DNA from: Apiospora phragmitis
Taxonomy: Eukaryota; Ascomycota; Sordariomycetes; Amphisphaeriales; Apiosporaceae
Assembly: GCA_038363925.1 (NCBI GenBank)
Contig: JAQQWL010000003.1
Location: 248,001-312,000, forward strand
Reading direction: 5' to 3'
Length of the DNA: 64,000 nucleotides
The position numbers and the translations under genes were made by a program. The notes under the pieces were generated by a model that saw only the letters and a list, made by a program, of their open reading frames with translations, was not told the DNA's origin and made no database searches. Below, one piece after another: positions 13,148 through 23,689 of the stretch (the stretch's first letter is position 1; each line of letters opens with the position of its first letter).

Positions 13148-14772
13148 ATCGAACTTGTCCGTTAATTTACTATATTAAGGGATCTATCCGATACTATTAC
13201 ATATAGTTTTAAAAAACTCCCCGAGCTCATTAAAACATACGACGGAGCCGTTCAAGAACTAGAAATAGTACTCTTAAAATACTCGGGATACCCGACAAAG
13301 CTGCCAATAAAACGTCTTATATATAAAGCTCGGGAAGGCGATAATACGCCGTTCGCCCTAGGTTCTAAAATTAATATTATTAAGTACTTAGTTACGCGTA
13401 TCCGCAGACTCTTAATTAAAATCCACGAAACTAAAAACGCGACAATAAATAAAGAAGTGCTTCCGTACGGCTTTACCACATATCTAAATATGGAGCAGGC
13501 TCACGAACTGGCGTATACTACGAGGAAGCAGCATCCTCATGGGAGTAAAATTCAGCTTACTCCCGGACCGAACTATATAATCTAAAAGAACCTCTCATTT
13601 TCTAAAGAAACTCGTCGCCGGCAAGTCTTTATAAGTCACGTCGCGGTATCTACTCTGGTCACCGTTTGGACGGTCCCTAATACTCTTATTACCGTCTTCC
13701 TAGCCAACTTATCGAAACTTGGTACTATATAGCCCACCTTTCAAGCCGAGCTCGAACGCCATCCACAAACATAAGGTACAATACAAGGTATCCTCGCGCC
13801 CTTAGTTATAACGCTGTTTTACATACTCCTGCCGACCATCTTCCGCCGTCTCTTAATTTATACTAGCGATCTCTTTAAAACGGAACGCGAGAAAGGTATA
13901 GCTCGCAAGCTTTATATCTTCTTCATCTTTAACAACCTTATTATCTTCTCGTTCTTTCGGCCGGTTAGAAGTATGCCGCTGCGGTTATCCGAGCCCAGTC
14001 GAATTAGAATCTGTGGTTAGCTATCAAGGATACCCAGCCATTCGAAAACCTCATGGGAGCTTTTTACGATGTGTCACCCTTTTGGCTCAACTACTTATTA
14101 CAACGTAATCTCGGTGCGGCGCTAGATATCTCACAGCTTATTAAACTAGGAAGAGACTGGTTGTCGCGCAGGCTTTTAAATCTAATACCGCGGGAATTGC
14201 TCGAACTCACGGCGCCGCCTCCTTTCGATTACGCATCTCATTATAATAATTTCCTTTTTTATATTACTATTATATTAGTATTTGCACCGTTCTAGCTATT
14301 AGTGCTTCCGGTAACCGCGTTTTACTTTATTACGGACAGCTACCTAAAAAAGTATCTATTAATATAAGTTCGATATTATTTATTATTAACGTGTTCAGCG
14401 CTTACGTTCGATTTTAGGTACGTATTTATAATAAAACACGAATCCGGCGGTAGTTTCTAAGGATTCATCGTCAATCGTGTCCTTACCGCAACTTTGCTTA
14501 GCAACGTCGTGGTAGCAATGTTCGTAATCGCTAAGAGGGAGTCGTATATCCAGATAATCCTTATAGTACCGCTATTTGCCATCCTAGGAGGATTTAAATA
14601 CTTCTACATTAAGACTTTCGACAATGATCAGTATTTCTATAATAAGAGGAGTAAAAAGGTAAGCGATAATATAGTAATGGAGAAACGAAACGACGAAAGT
14701 ATGGACGATCGGTTTGGACACCCCGCTCTCTACAGTAAGTTAATTATTTTAATAGTAAGCACCAGGGTATAG
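13148..14772 (+). pseudogene. RIP-inactivated CSC1/OSCA-type channel (RSN1_7TM)
   Basis: The translation follows the fungal CSC1-like (TMEM63/OSCA, formerly DUF221) family of osmosensitive cation channels. From 13148 a cytosolic-domain segment reads KLPELIKTYDGAVQELE. The linker GFTTYLNMEQAHELAYTTRKQ follows. The multi-helix RSN1_7TM channel domain follows from about 13,600 (PTIFRRLL; NLMGAFYDVSPFW at about 14,050; PPPFDYASHYNNFLFY at about 14,220; FKYFYIKTFDND at about 14,590). Stops replace family Trp residues, for example I-stop-KNL and GTI-stop-PTF. The frame shifts once between about 13,980 and 14,020, so there is at least one indel. The N-terminal helices were not found. It lies between two direct repeats at 11.5 and 16.4 kb. 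Confidence 0.85.
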
Positions 14773-16420
14773 GGCATACTAATGGATGCGTATAGGAACC
14801 GCTTGGATACTGGCCTAGGTGGCATCCCCCAATAAAGGAAATAGCAGCAACGTAAATAATATATTAGAGCTTTAATTACTCTAAATATAACCACGATAGT
14901 ATTAATTTATCGGCATATAAACATAGTTCAGCAGTACACCCGCTTCGTAACTAATCTAGTTCGCCAACACGTAGTATTAACAGGTCTCTTTTGTTATTTC
15001 CCTCCTTTAAAATATTATCCTTACTATTATTTATTTATTTAATACTGCCTATTATCCTATTTAATTCTTTAATATATAATAACTAGTTATGTGGTTTTAT
15101 TTAAAACTATAGCTACGGGGGGTAATAGACGGAACGAAGGTACTTTATGCTATTAGGCAAGCTTTTAAGGTATTAGCGGTAGTAAGAATAAAGGGTCGTT
15201 ATTACGTAGGTCACAATGTGATTTAAAACTATTAAGTAATCGATTCTAAATAAAAATTACTTACTAGCCTTAACACACACATTACAAGTGTACCAAATTC
15301 TTATATTATCGTTTTATTATTACTAATAAACCTATATACGATCTAACTACCGTCCCCATTTAGATATATACATTAATAAGTAGCGCCACCTACAATTAAA
15401 TGTATTACCTTAAAAAGCTGCGTAAATAACCTAATCCAGTTATACGGTAACTAGTATCTATAGCTACGGCCTCTGATAACCGGGATATAATATCTACTTA
15501 CTGCTTATCCAAAAGGAAACCGACGCCTAATTAGCTATATTAAAACTCGACGTTTAGTTATAAGGAGCGTCGATACCTTGTTTAATTCCAGCGCGCCCTT
15601 AAGTCCTAATATGAAGTTAACCTAGCGGAAGTCTTACGAGCTTTTAAAGTACGACTAGCTATTATAACTTCTAACTAGAAATATATAAGGGCTCTTCTAT
15701 TATTGTGGGTCTATAATTACTTAGGCCGTAGCATCGTAAAGAACCCTCCCCTAAAAACGAACAAATAGAGGATTTAAAATAGGCCGCCTCGGATTATTAA
15801 GAAATCGCCTTCTCCACATTTAACGGTATTAAGCGTCAGTTTCTATCAACATTTACTATAGTAAAGCAAGGAAGACTTAAGTATACATAATAACATTAGA
15901 CCAACATTAGTCTGGCATGGTTATAAGTACAGTACGATAGAGCCCGGCGCCTTTAGTCCTAATAACGCGGAGACCTATCCCGCTAATAGCGCTAGTACGC
16001 TATAGTTATTCTTCTATCTCTATATAATTATAAAAGCCTAGACCGAACTCAGCCTACGAAATCTAGAAGCTCTCTACGGATATAGCAGAAAGAGACTAAT
16101 GTCGCCGGATTATTCTGAATCTAATATGACCCGGCCGTCTACGCCGAAACGGTATAAGCAGAGCGGTAGGAATATCAGACTTTATAGCCCTGAACAGGTA
16201 TAGGCTACACCATAAGCTATACGTCTAGCGTCCATTCCCATCTCCTTATTTAACCGGTGTCATTAGTAAATCTCTATACCGCTGATTATACGCAGCATAA
16301 ATGGAGTTAACCAAATATCGAAAATTTCTAATTTCTTATATATACATATTGCTTATACTATTAAATCCAGGTCCAGCGTCCGGGTTCTAATTAAGGATTC
16401 TTGTTAGTGAGGTAGAGCGG
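14773..16420. other. AT-rich sequence, no gene
   Basis: The sequence is TA-rich and stop-dense on both strands. A patch near 16,080-16,200 (+) has somewhat higher GC and a protein-like reading with Pro, Ser and Lys, but no family is recognised. Confidence 0.5.
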
Positions 16421-16574
16421 GGTATCTGTATAACGGACAAAGGCCAAATTCTGTCCTAACACTAACTATACTCTAGAAACGGCCGTTACGCGCTGTATAG
16501 ATATCCCGCACTACCTCGGTGTCAAGAATCTCAGATTAAAATGCGGACGCTAACCTGGTTTACACAGTATAGTA
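16421..16574 (+). repeat. Diverged direct repeat, copy 2
   Basis: This is the second copy of the repeat at 11511-11669, in the same orientation. The alignment is continuous with only small indels, and transitions dominate the differences. Confidence 0.75.
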
Positions 16575-18138
16575 ATTACTATACATATAATATATACCTA
16601 CGACATACTATAAGCAAGAGTTAATAATAAATAATATGAACGTAGAATCGTTTTCTGGCTACCAAGGTGAATCGGCGTCGGAAGCTTAACGTGATTTCAA
16701 TATAAAAATTATTCCCTTCCCTTTAACGTGAAACCGAAGCAATAAATAGTAGGATAAACAGTGTAATTCATACCTTAACATACGTGCAACGCTAGCTAGC
16801 AATAAAAAAAAGGTAAAAGCTCTGTCCTTTATATTTTAAGTGTCTGTATATAAATACTTCATTTACGTAAAGTCCTAAGTTAAATTTAGAACGCAACGAG
16901 TAATATCTATACATATACTTTTTCCAATATCGAGATATAATAAGCATTTAAATTATTCTTATTAGAAAGTTTCGAAAGAATACTCCCACCATACCTATTC
17001 TAAACTTAAGAACTCCTTTTTAAGTAACTTATCCGTATTTTGGCCTATATAGTCTTACTCGATAATATTATCTAGCTTCCTTAACTAATTATCCATCTTT
17101 TTATTAATATCTTCAAATCTATAAACCGGTTTAGTATATATGCCTTCCGTAAAATATTTAGAACTGCCTACCTATTATCGATTACCTGCTTACTGTCGTA
17201 AAAACTTAGTACTAATTATAAGAAATAGATATAAGCTATTTATAGGGTATTAATACTAAATAATTGATTAGTAAGAGGAAAGGCTTAGTATCGCGTAGTA
17301 TAAGCGAACTTTACTTTTAACCAAGCTGTTTCACTTAGATAGACTATTAGTTAAGCTCGGATAATAGCCGGACTATAGCATCGGCAAGGGCTTTAGAATG
17401 GTCGGGTATACTAAGGGTATGCGGCAATTAATAACAAGTCTGACTATAATAGGCATGCAAGCCGTAGTGAAATACTTTAATAAATTAAAGTTATTTTATA
17501 GAAATATCTATATAATAGGCAATAGCTAGAAGTTCGCTATAGCTTGGAAAGTAAGGTTACGTTACACAGGAGGAGGCACTCGCATCTGGCGAGATCTCCG
17601 AATAACGGGCGCTATCGGTTACCGAGCCTTATGCCTGGCTTAAAACATGATAAATAGTGTGGTAAAAGTGATAATATTTTACTAGAAAGAAGGCGTTATT
17701 TATAGGTCGCTCTTAAATATTAGACATCGCTGAGTCCTTGCCTTAAAAGATCGGTAAATAACTAACGTTCTTGTGTAAGCGAAACTAGATCTTGCTATAA
17801 TACGAAGAGTTTATTTTAAAGTTTTTTTCGATAAACACTAAATAAATATTTAATCTATATCGTATATACTTTAGAGATGTGAAAACAGCTTTTCATGCCA
17901 GTTAAAATAAATAGGTTCTGTAACCTATAATGCAGCCCCTATTTTACAATCTCTCACTATACTAGTTTGGACCATTAATTTGTGGCTAAGATATCATAGA
18001 TTACACTTAACATTCTCAAATAACAGCGCTTATACTGCCTTTAAACGTTTTAAGCGCGGCAGTCCATGAGTTCGCGTTACACCTTTAGAATAACTAAGCC
18101 TATGTCTAAAGACTACGCGCCGATAGATCTCAAATATA

Positions 18139-18630
18139 AATGAGTGTAGCGGAGCTTGTAAAGGAAATTAAAGAAATGCAAGCAACTTACGATCTTTAAG
18201 AGCAAATGGTGCAAAGCTAGACAGAACTTATCCGGGCTCTGGAAAGCGAACAGATCTGTCCAAGCCCGTTCCTTAAATCAGCTGGTACTTATCTACCCCG
18301 ACAGGCTTCGTCTATGCTGGAGTCTACTTCCCTAATACAAGAGTATTTTATAAACAATACGAATGACGCTCTTTAACCCATGTTAAGAATATCGGAGGCA
18401 AACTCAGCAGAATAAGCCGAAGGAGGGGCCGAGCTTATATTTAAAATGGCATAAGTCTCAACATGCTATGGTGAGAAGGTGAAGAAGCCCTTAAATATGG
18501 CGAAAAAGAGAATTAGAAATTCGTATATTAATAGACTGCGGTCGTATTTAATACCGAAATATATGTATCTATTATTTTATAACCTCGATAAACCGGCTAT
18601 AGAACTAGTTTACTATTTCAGCCATTAAAT
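18139..18630 (+). pseudogene. Unrecognised decayed gene with charged N-terminus
   Basis: From an ATG at 18139 the frame reads MSVAELVKEIKEMQ, an amphipathic and probably coiled-coil start. It continues for about 160 codons with stops that mostly fit Gln codons turned to TAA or TAG (C to T). The reading ends in a hydrophobic/Tyr-rich segment. I do not recognise the family. Confidence 0.35.
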
Positions 18631-19719
18631 TTATCTTTTTAACACTAGACCAAAGATATCAGCTCGACAGGCCCAACGGGTAAAGATAATTAATCGAATT
18701 AACATAGATCAATATAAAGGCTATAACGAGAGCTATGTGTTAATAAAGGCTTCGCGTTCTAGGCATCTTTTAAGAACTAGGTAAAATAAATCGTCTATAT
18801 CATAACTACTAATTATGGAGGTTTCAGTTTCAAATTGTATAGTTACGGAACACCCCTTTTAATCCTAATAATATAGACAGATATCCAGGTCTCGAGCGTT
18901 AACCGATACGTGAAACCTGTACACTAACGTGTAACAGAATTGACACTTTCATACATTGTGGTTAATTCTCTACCGGCGTGTAATAGCCTAAAGTAGAGTA
19001 TGAAAAGTACAAGGCCAGCCTTATCTATAGTATTGATCTAGCCTCTGGCCTCGCAATAAACGGAGTCGGGCGTGTTGACTACAAAGGCATACTGCGCCAG
19101 TAATAACTCAGCCTCTATTCTATCTCCCTGTAGCTGTATTTAAATTATGATATCCTTTTCCCGTCGATTCTGCCTCGGCACCTAAGGACGTAACTTAACC
19201 ATGGTTTTATACCCTCCGCTTTACATCCAAGTAAGTACTATACTATATAGTGCAATATATGTAGTAGTATAATATTATACTGTACCTGAATTAGTATTTA
19301 ATTAGGAAGCAGAATATCTATGCGAGCTAATACTAAACTCTATTACTGTTAAAATAACGTTACCGTGTGGTAGAGCCTCTTCTAGACCTGAATAACATAG
19401 TAGCTCAATATCGTATCCCGTTCCCTGTTCACCTATTCCATTATTATCTTAATCGTAGCTATATTAGGTCGTTATATATATCTATTAATTTAACCTAGCG
19501 CTTAGTTTAACTGCTATATTAAATAGATACAAAGTACTTACCGGCCTATTCACTATATTAGAATACCTAATCCATTATCTATATATTATATCTAAAGTTA
19601 ATAAACATAGGGCCAAAATTATATTCCCGTTATTATGCTTTACTTATAAGTAGCTATAAGTATAAGCGGCCGAGATTAAGGGACTTCGACAGCTATATTA
19701 TCGATTAAAGGTTAAAAAA

Positions 19720-19972
19720 GACGATATGGGACTTCGCCTTTCTTAACAGGAGGAACAATTAGAAGACTAGAAATTACGCCAGGAGATCACCGAGGTAGAG
19801 CTTAACCAACACAAAGACGCCCTTGCCGAAAAGGTTAGAGCTCTCGATAAGAGAAATGACCTTCTCAGGGCCCAGGAGATTCTTTTATACTGTTCCCAAG
19901 GCATAGAAAGGGACCTTTATATAAAAGAGCAGGAGGAGAGACCAACTGATGCATATAACTCGCCTAGTTAAC
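19720..19972 (+). pseudogene. Decayed coiled-coil segment
   Basis: A plus-strand frame reads EVELNQHKDALAEKVRALDK, a strongly heptad-like charged coiled coil. It is preceded by QEEQLED and followed by KEQEERPTDAYNSPS and a stop. Two upstream stops fit mutated codons. It is a relic of an unidentified protein. The C-terminal end seems complete because the reading stops in a hydrophilic tail. Confidence 0.35.
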
Positions 19973-20329
19973 ATCACGGTAAAAGAGGATCTATAACACT
20001 CTTATTATAAAAAACACTATTACACTTCTTTATACCTTTTCTATATAGCCTATTAATAGTTACGATCGGATCTTTATATTACTATTTAAAATTATCGTAA
20101 AGCTTTTCCTATAGCTATTAAGCTACCCCTTAACCTCCTACGAATATTTATAGCAAACGAGGATCTTTCCCCGCCACCACACCGGCTATATTGTCCGGAG
20201 CTGGACTCATATCATTATAAGGAAACGAATACCCTTTCCTATCAAGTTAGTATTAATATACGGCTCGGCTATAGTAATTGGTTATTTTACCGGGATAATA
20301 TCTTTTACGATCAACTGCAAGCTAGGTTT

Positions 20330-21182
20330 CGCCACCTTCGATAAGCAGGGTGGATCTTATGAATATAGCATATAATCTAGGTATAACTAAGCGGTGTACG
20401 GCATTATCGTCAGCGAGGATCGTAAAAGGCCCAGTACTATAACTCTATATATCTAACGCGCTTAAGCGTACATATCCCCGATTATCCCCGCCGTAAGAAA
20501 GAAGCCCGTCTTAACTAACGCGGTAAGTAACGGAACCCATACTTAACTACGTATTTATTATAAGATTACAAGACGTATACTTTGATCATATTTAATTAAT
20601 ATAGGGCGCGTAATACCCCTACGTGGCCCCTAAATGTGCGCTCTTATAGAGGTTCGGCGAAAGAATACGTAATAGTCGACCATTAGGTGCTATAACGCAT
20701 AGTTAGTCCCATAGTAGCCCGTCTATTCGACTCTATTATCGCAACTACTCGTAGACACTATAAACACCGTTACTTGCGAAACCAACAACCTTCTGGACAT
20801 CTCCTTGCTCGAGGGTTAGAGTAAGACTAAGGATCAATCCGACAAAGTCCACGAAGGATAAGTTAGTATACAGCCCATCTCTATCAATATACGTAAGCTC
20901 GACAAATCCCCAATCCACCGTGTTTAAAGTATTAGTGCTATCTAAGACGGATGGCGGAACGAGATAAGGCGAGCCGCTGTCCGAAGCCGCTACACGAAAG
21001 GGAAGTTGGCCTAAAGAAATCCAGATTCGTCCTGAGACGACACAATCTTGAATTATAAGTGTAAAGACATTAGTCTGCTCTATAATCGGAATAGAGATCA
21101 AGGCCTGATCGATTAACGAAGAACCTGCATCCTCTACTACAACGGGATAAAACCAAGTGCCCGATCTCGTAAAGAACATAGT
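20330..21182 (-). pseudogene. RIP-inactivated GH64-like beta-1,3-glucanase
   Basis: The minus strand contains 144 open codons (21179-20745) that follow the fungal GH64/thaumatin-like beta-1,3-glucanase family. Landmarks are TRSGTWFYP, SGRIWISLGQLPF, NTVDWGFVELTYIDRDGLYTN and SFVDFVGLILSLTLTLEQGD. Downstream the same frame continues through stops (LR-stop-stop-SRIDG, LLWD-stop-L). These sit where the family has Gln, then the reading goes on to LLRILSPNL and a GYYAPY segment at about 20,600. Trp codons survive while Gln codons have become stops, the opposite of the chitinase relic. GH64 enzymes release oligosaccharides from beta-1,3-glucan. The signal peptide region was not found. Confidence 0.8.
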
Positions 21183-22636
21183 AGCGCTAACTTAATCGAT
21201 ACCTATTATATAGACAAACGGTTAACTCCCTTTAATATTATTAATAACTTCGACTTCTAATAGCTTTAGCGATATATAGTTATTAGAAATACCGGCGTTA
21301 ATACCGGAAAACTTCCTCTTAATCGCTCTCTTACTAGATGTTATAGCAATGTGTTATCCGAGCTGAACGGAAAGAAATACACCAACAAAAGCAATAAATA
21401 ATCGCACTAGCTGGAGAAAGAACATTCCGAATTGATACTACGCGAGATTCATGGAACGGTAATCCCGACAGTACTTGCTCCGTACAATAGTGAAATGCGA
21501 GAGGAAAGTGAATAGGTCGAGGAATATTTAACTAAAGTGATAAAAAGGTTCAGTTCCGCCCGTAGGAATCAATCTAGCACGTCCGCCCAGTAGTGTCCTG
21601 AGCCGCAACTAGACTCCTTAAAAATCCCCTAATAACTACCACCTACTCCCCTTAATAACGCCTGCGCGGCGAAGCCGAAAGGGTAACTGACGCTAATCTA
21701 TAATACATTCTTGAATCGCTTGCTTATTACCCAAAGCCCTTGGCACTACAATCGCCCCTATAAATGTCTATAAACAGATCTTTTAACAGAAGTCGGTCAG
21801 CGTTACTATAATAACTTAGCGCCAAAAACGATATTAGCCGGATTAATAATTAAAACATCTATTTATAAACGCTTATAAGAACGATTATAATACTAACTAG
21901 AGCGTATACGACTATTAATAGTTTCTAGCTCTAGCTTTTATCAAGTATAATATAATTACAAAGTATTGTAATCGATTTATAAATATATAAGGGAGGAGAA
22001 GCAAAAGCAGAAATTAACTCTATACCCGCGAGCATGGCGGGGTATATAGTAGTAACAGTTTAGCTTACCTCCTATAAAGTAGAACCAGTACGGGAACCAG
22101 AAAAGGTTTCGCTATAGTTATTATTTAATAATATATATATAATCTATAGAATAAAAGAGTATCTTATACTTTATGACTAACTTTAATAACTTAATCATCC
22201 ACTCCGTTTTAAAACTCCAAGCTAAGCGGTACAACTTAAAAGTGCCGAAAAGCCTCTTCCTACTACTCGTTGTCGGCAGCTCTAATACGTGTTCTCCTTT
22301 TGGAACCACGTAGGGCCGACCGTCGTTCTTGGGTAGAGGCCCAGGCAGCTCCGTTACAGGCTTAGGCAGCTCAGGTAACTCAGTCACAGGCTCCATCGTG
22401 GCTTAAGTAGCTTAATTATTACTTAAGAAGCTTATAAAGCTTAGGTAACATCGTCCGGCTACTTATTTAAAAATACCTTATTAATTTCAGACTATTTAGT
22501 ACCCATATTACGATAATAGTTATAATTAGTTTTAATATTTTACTCCCCCTTCTGTTCGCTATTATTAGGACTATAATTAGCAAGGCTTTAATGCTCAGCT
22601 TAATATCGCCGCTAGGTTTATAATGCTAATAAATTT
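21183..22636. other. AT-rich sequence, no gene
   Basis: The sequence is TA-rich. A 91-codon frame at 22121-22396 (-) begins with a Pro-rich repeat (ELPELPKPVTELPGPLPK) and then becomes Lys/Ile-rich. The first third looks like a genuine low-complexity coding relic, but no family can be named. Confidence 0.45.
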
Positions 22637-22733
22637 GCCCGCATAGTATAATGGTTAAGCGTCTAGTAATATATCAATTAATTACTAGCTTGGTAACCAA
22701 TAAATACAAGTAGGCCCGAATCCTGCCGCGGTC
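22637..22733 (+). pseudogene. tRNA-like relic
   Basis: The 97-base segment starts with GCCCGCATAGTATAATGGTTA, which matches a eukaryotic A-box. It ends with a B-box-like GGCCCGAATCC followed by TGCCGCGGTC, which could pair with the 5' end apart from two mismatches. The middle contains CTAGTAAT and ATTACTAG as an inverted repeat, so the anticodon region is expanded by an intron or insertion. The usual GGTTCGAATCC has become GGCCCGAATCC, so promoter function is doubtful. I cannot assign an anticodon. Confidence 0.35.
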
Positions 22734-23225
22734 TAACCCGACTTATGGCAGTCGATAATAACTATATAATAGTTTATGGACGCTATAGAAATCCATAAAA
22801 CACGTAACGATTTAACGAGGATTATCGTCGCATACGAAATAATAAAGTGTACCAAGGCTACTAACGTACTCCTAACATATTAATACTTAATAATAGCTTA
22901 AGATTATTATAGTCGGGGCAATAGCATATCTACTAATACTTACATACCTTTATCATAGCTTCAACTATCTTTATATCTATAATAGCTAAATAATAGGGTA
23001 TAGATAATATACTTAATTTAATTCTTATTTCTTCTTTTTTATATAAAATTCTAGCGTTAAGTAATTAATAATAAAGAAAAAAGGAAACTATCCAAGTTCA
23101 TATATAATAAAAAAGAAGAGGCGATTAAATTAAGCGTTAAAACGGGGTTTAACATGCAGGTAAAAAATAATGGATATAAAAGTTTAATGGTCCTCTATCG
23201 GCTTTGCGGAACAGATAAGGAGGGA
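22734..23225. other. AT-rich sequence, no gene
   Basis: The sequence is TA-rich with nothing recognisable between the tRNA-like relic and the direct repeat that precedes the DUF3435 relic. Confidence 0.5.
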
Positions 23226-23336
23226 GTAAGCACAAAGATCGAAATCGGCCGCCCCTTACATAAAGGGTGTGAATAAAAGGGTCAAATAATCGGGAAGGCG
23301 GTCAGAAACACAAGCGAATAAAGAAGGCGGTGAGCG
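23226..23336 (+). repeat. Direct repeat flanking the DUF3435 relic, copy A
   Basis: The core at 23292-23336 contains AAGGCGGTCAGA and, 29 bases later, AAGGCGGTGA. The same two motifs with the same 29-base spacing occur in the same orientation at 26779 and 26808. Looser similarity extends about 65 bases further left. Confidence 0.65.
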
Positions 23337-23689
23337 CTATAAACGAAGACCGTGGGGTCTAACTACTCCTGTTATCACGTATCATATTTAACGTGGAAAT
23401 CTGCCTAAAAAGAAAATTTCGAATTCAGACATCACAAAGTAGTAGGTCGGCGATACACTCCGCGAATTACCGGCGCCAAATAAAATTAATCAGAGCACGG
23501 TGTTATGTTTAGAGCTACCGATTTTACTAATTAAAAACATTAAAAAATAACGATAGGCTACGTGCTATAATATCGCAATTATAATGAGTCTAGCTAGTCC
23601 TTCTATCCTTAGTAAAGGTTACTCGCATCGTTAACAAACACCCGCCTTAAAACCTTAATATAACTCCGTAAATTATCGTAATCCCTTTA

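Larger units (their letters stand above)
16575..20329. other. AT-rich sequence with two weak relics
   Basis: The sequence is TA-rich throughout. Apart from the two decayed readings listed separately (18139-18630 and 19720-19972), nothing is supported. Confidence 0.5.

Noticed and set aside
12900..14772. Channel relic as a transposon reverse transcriptase
   Set aside because: The direct repeats suggested an LTR element, but the reading between them matches the CSC1/OSCA channel family and shows no reverse transcriptase, integrase or protease motif.
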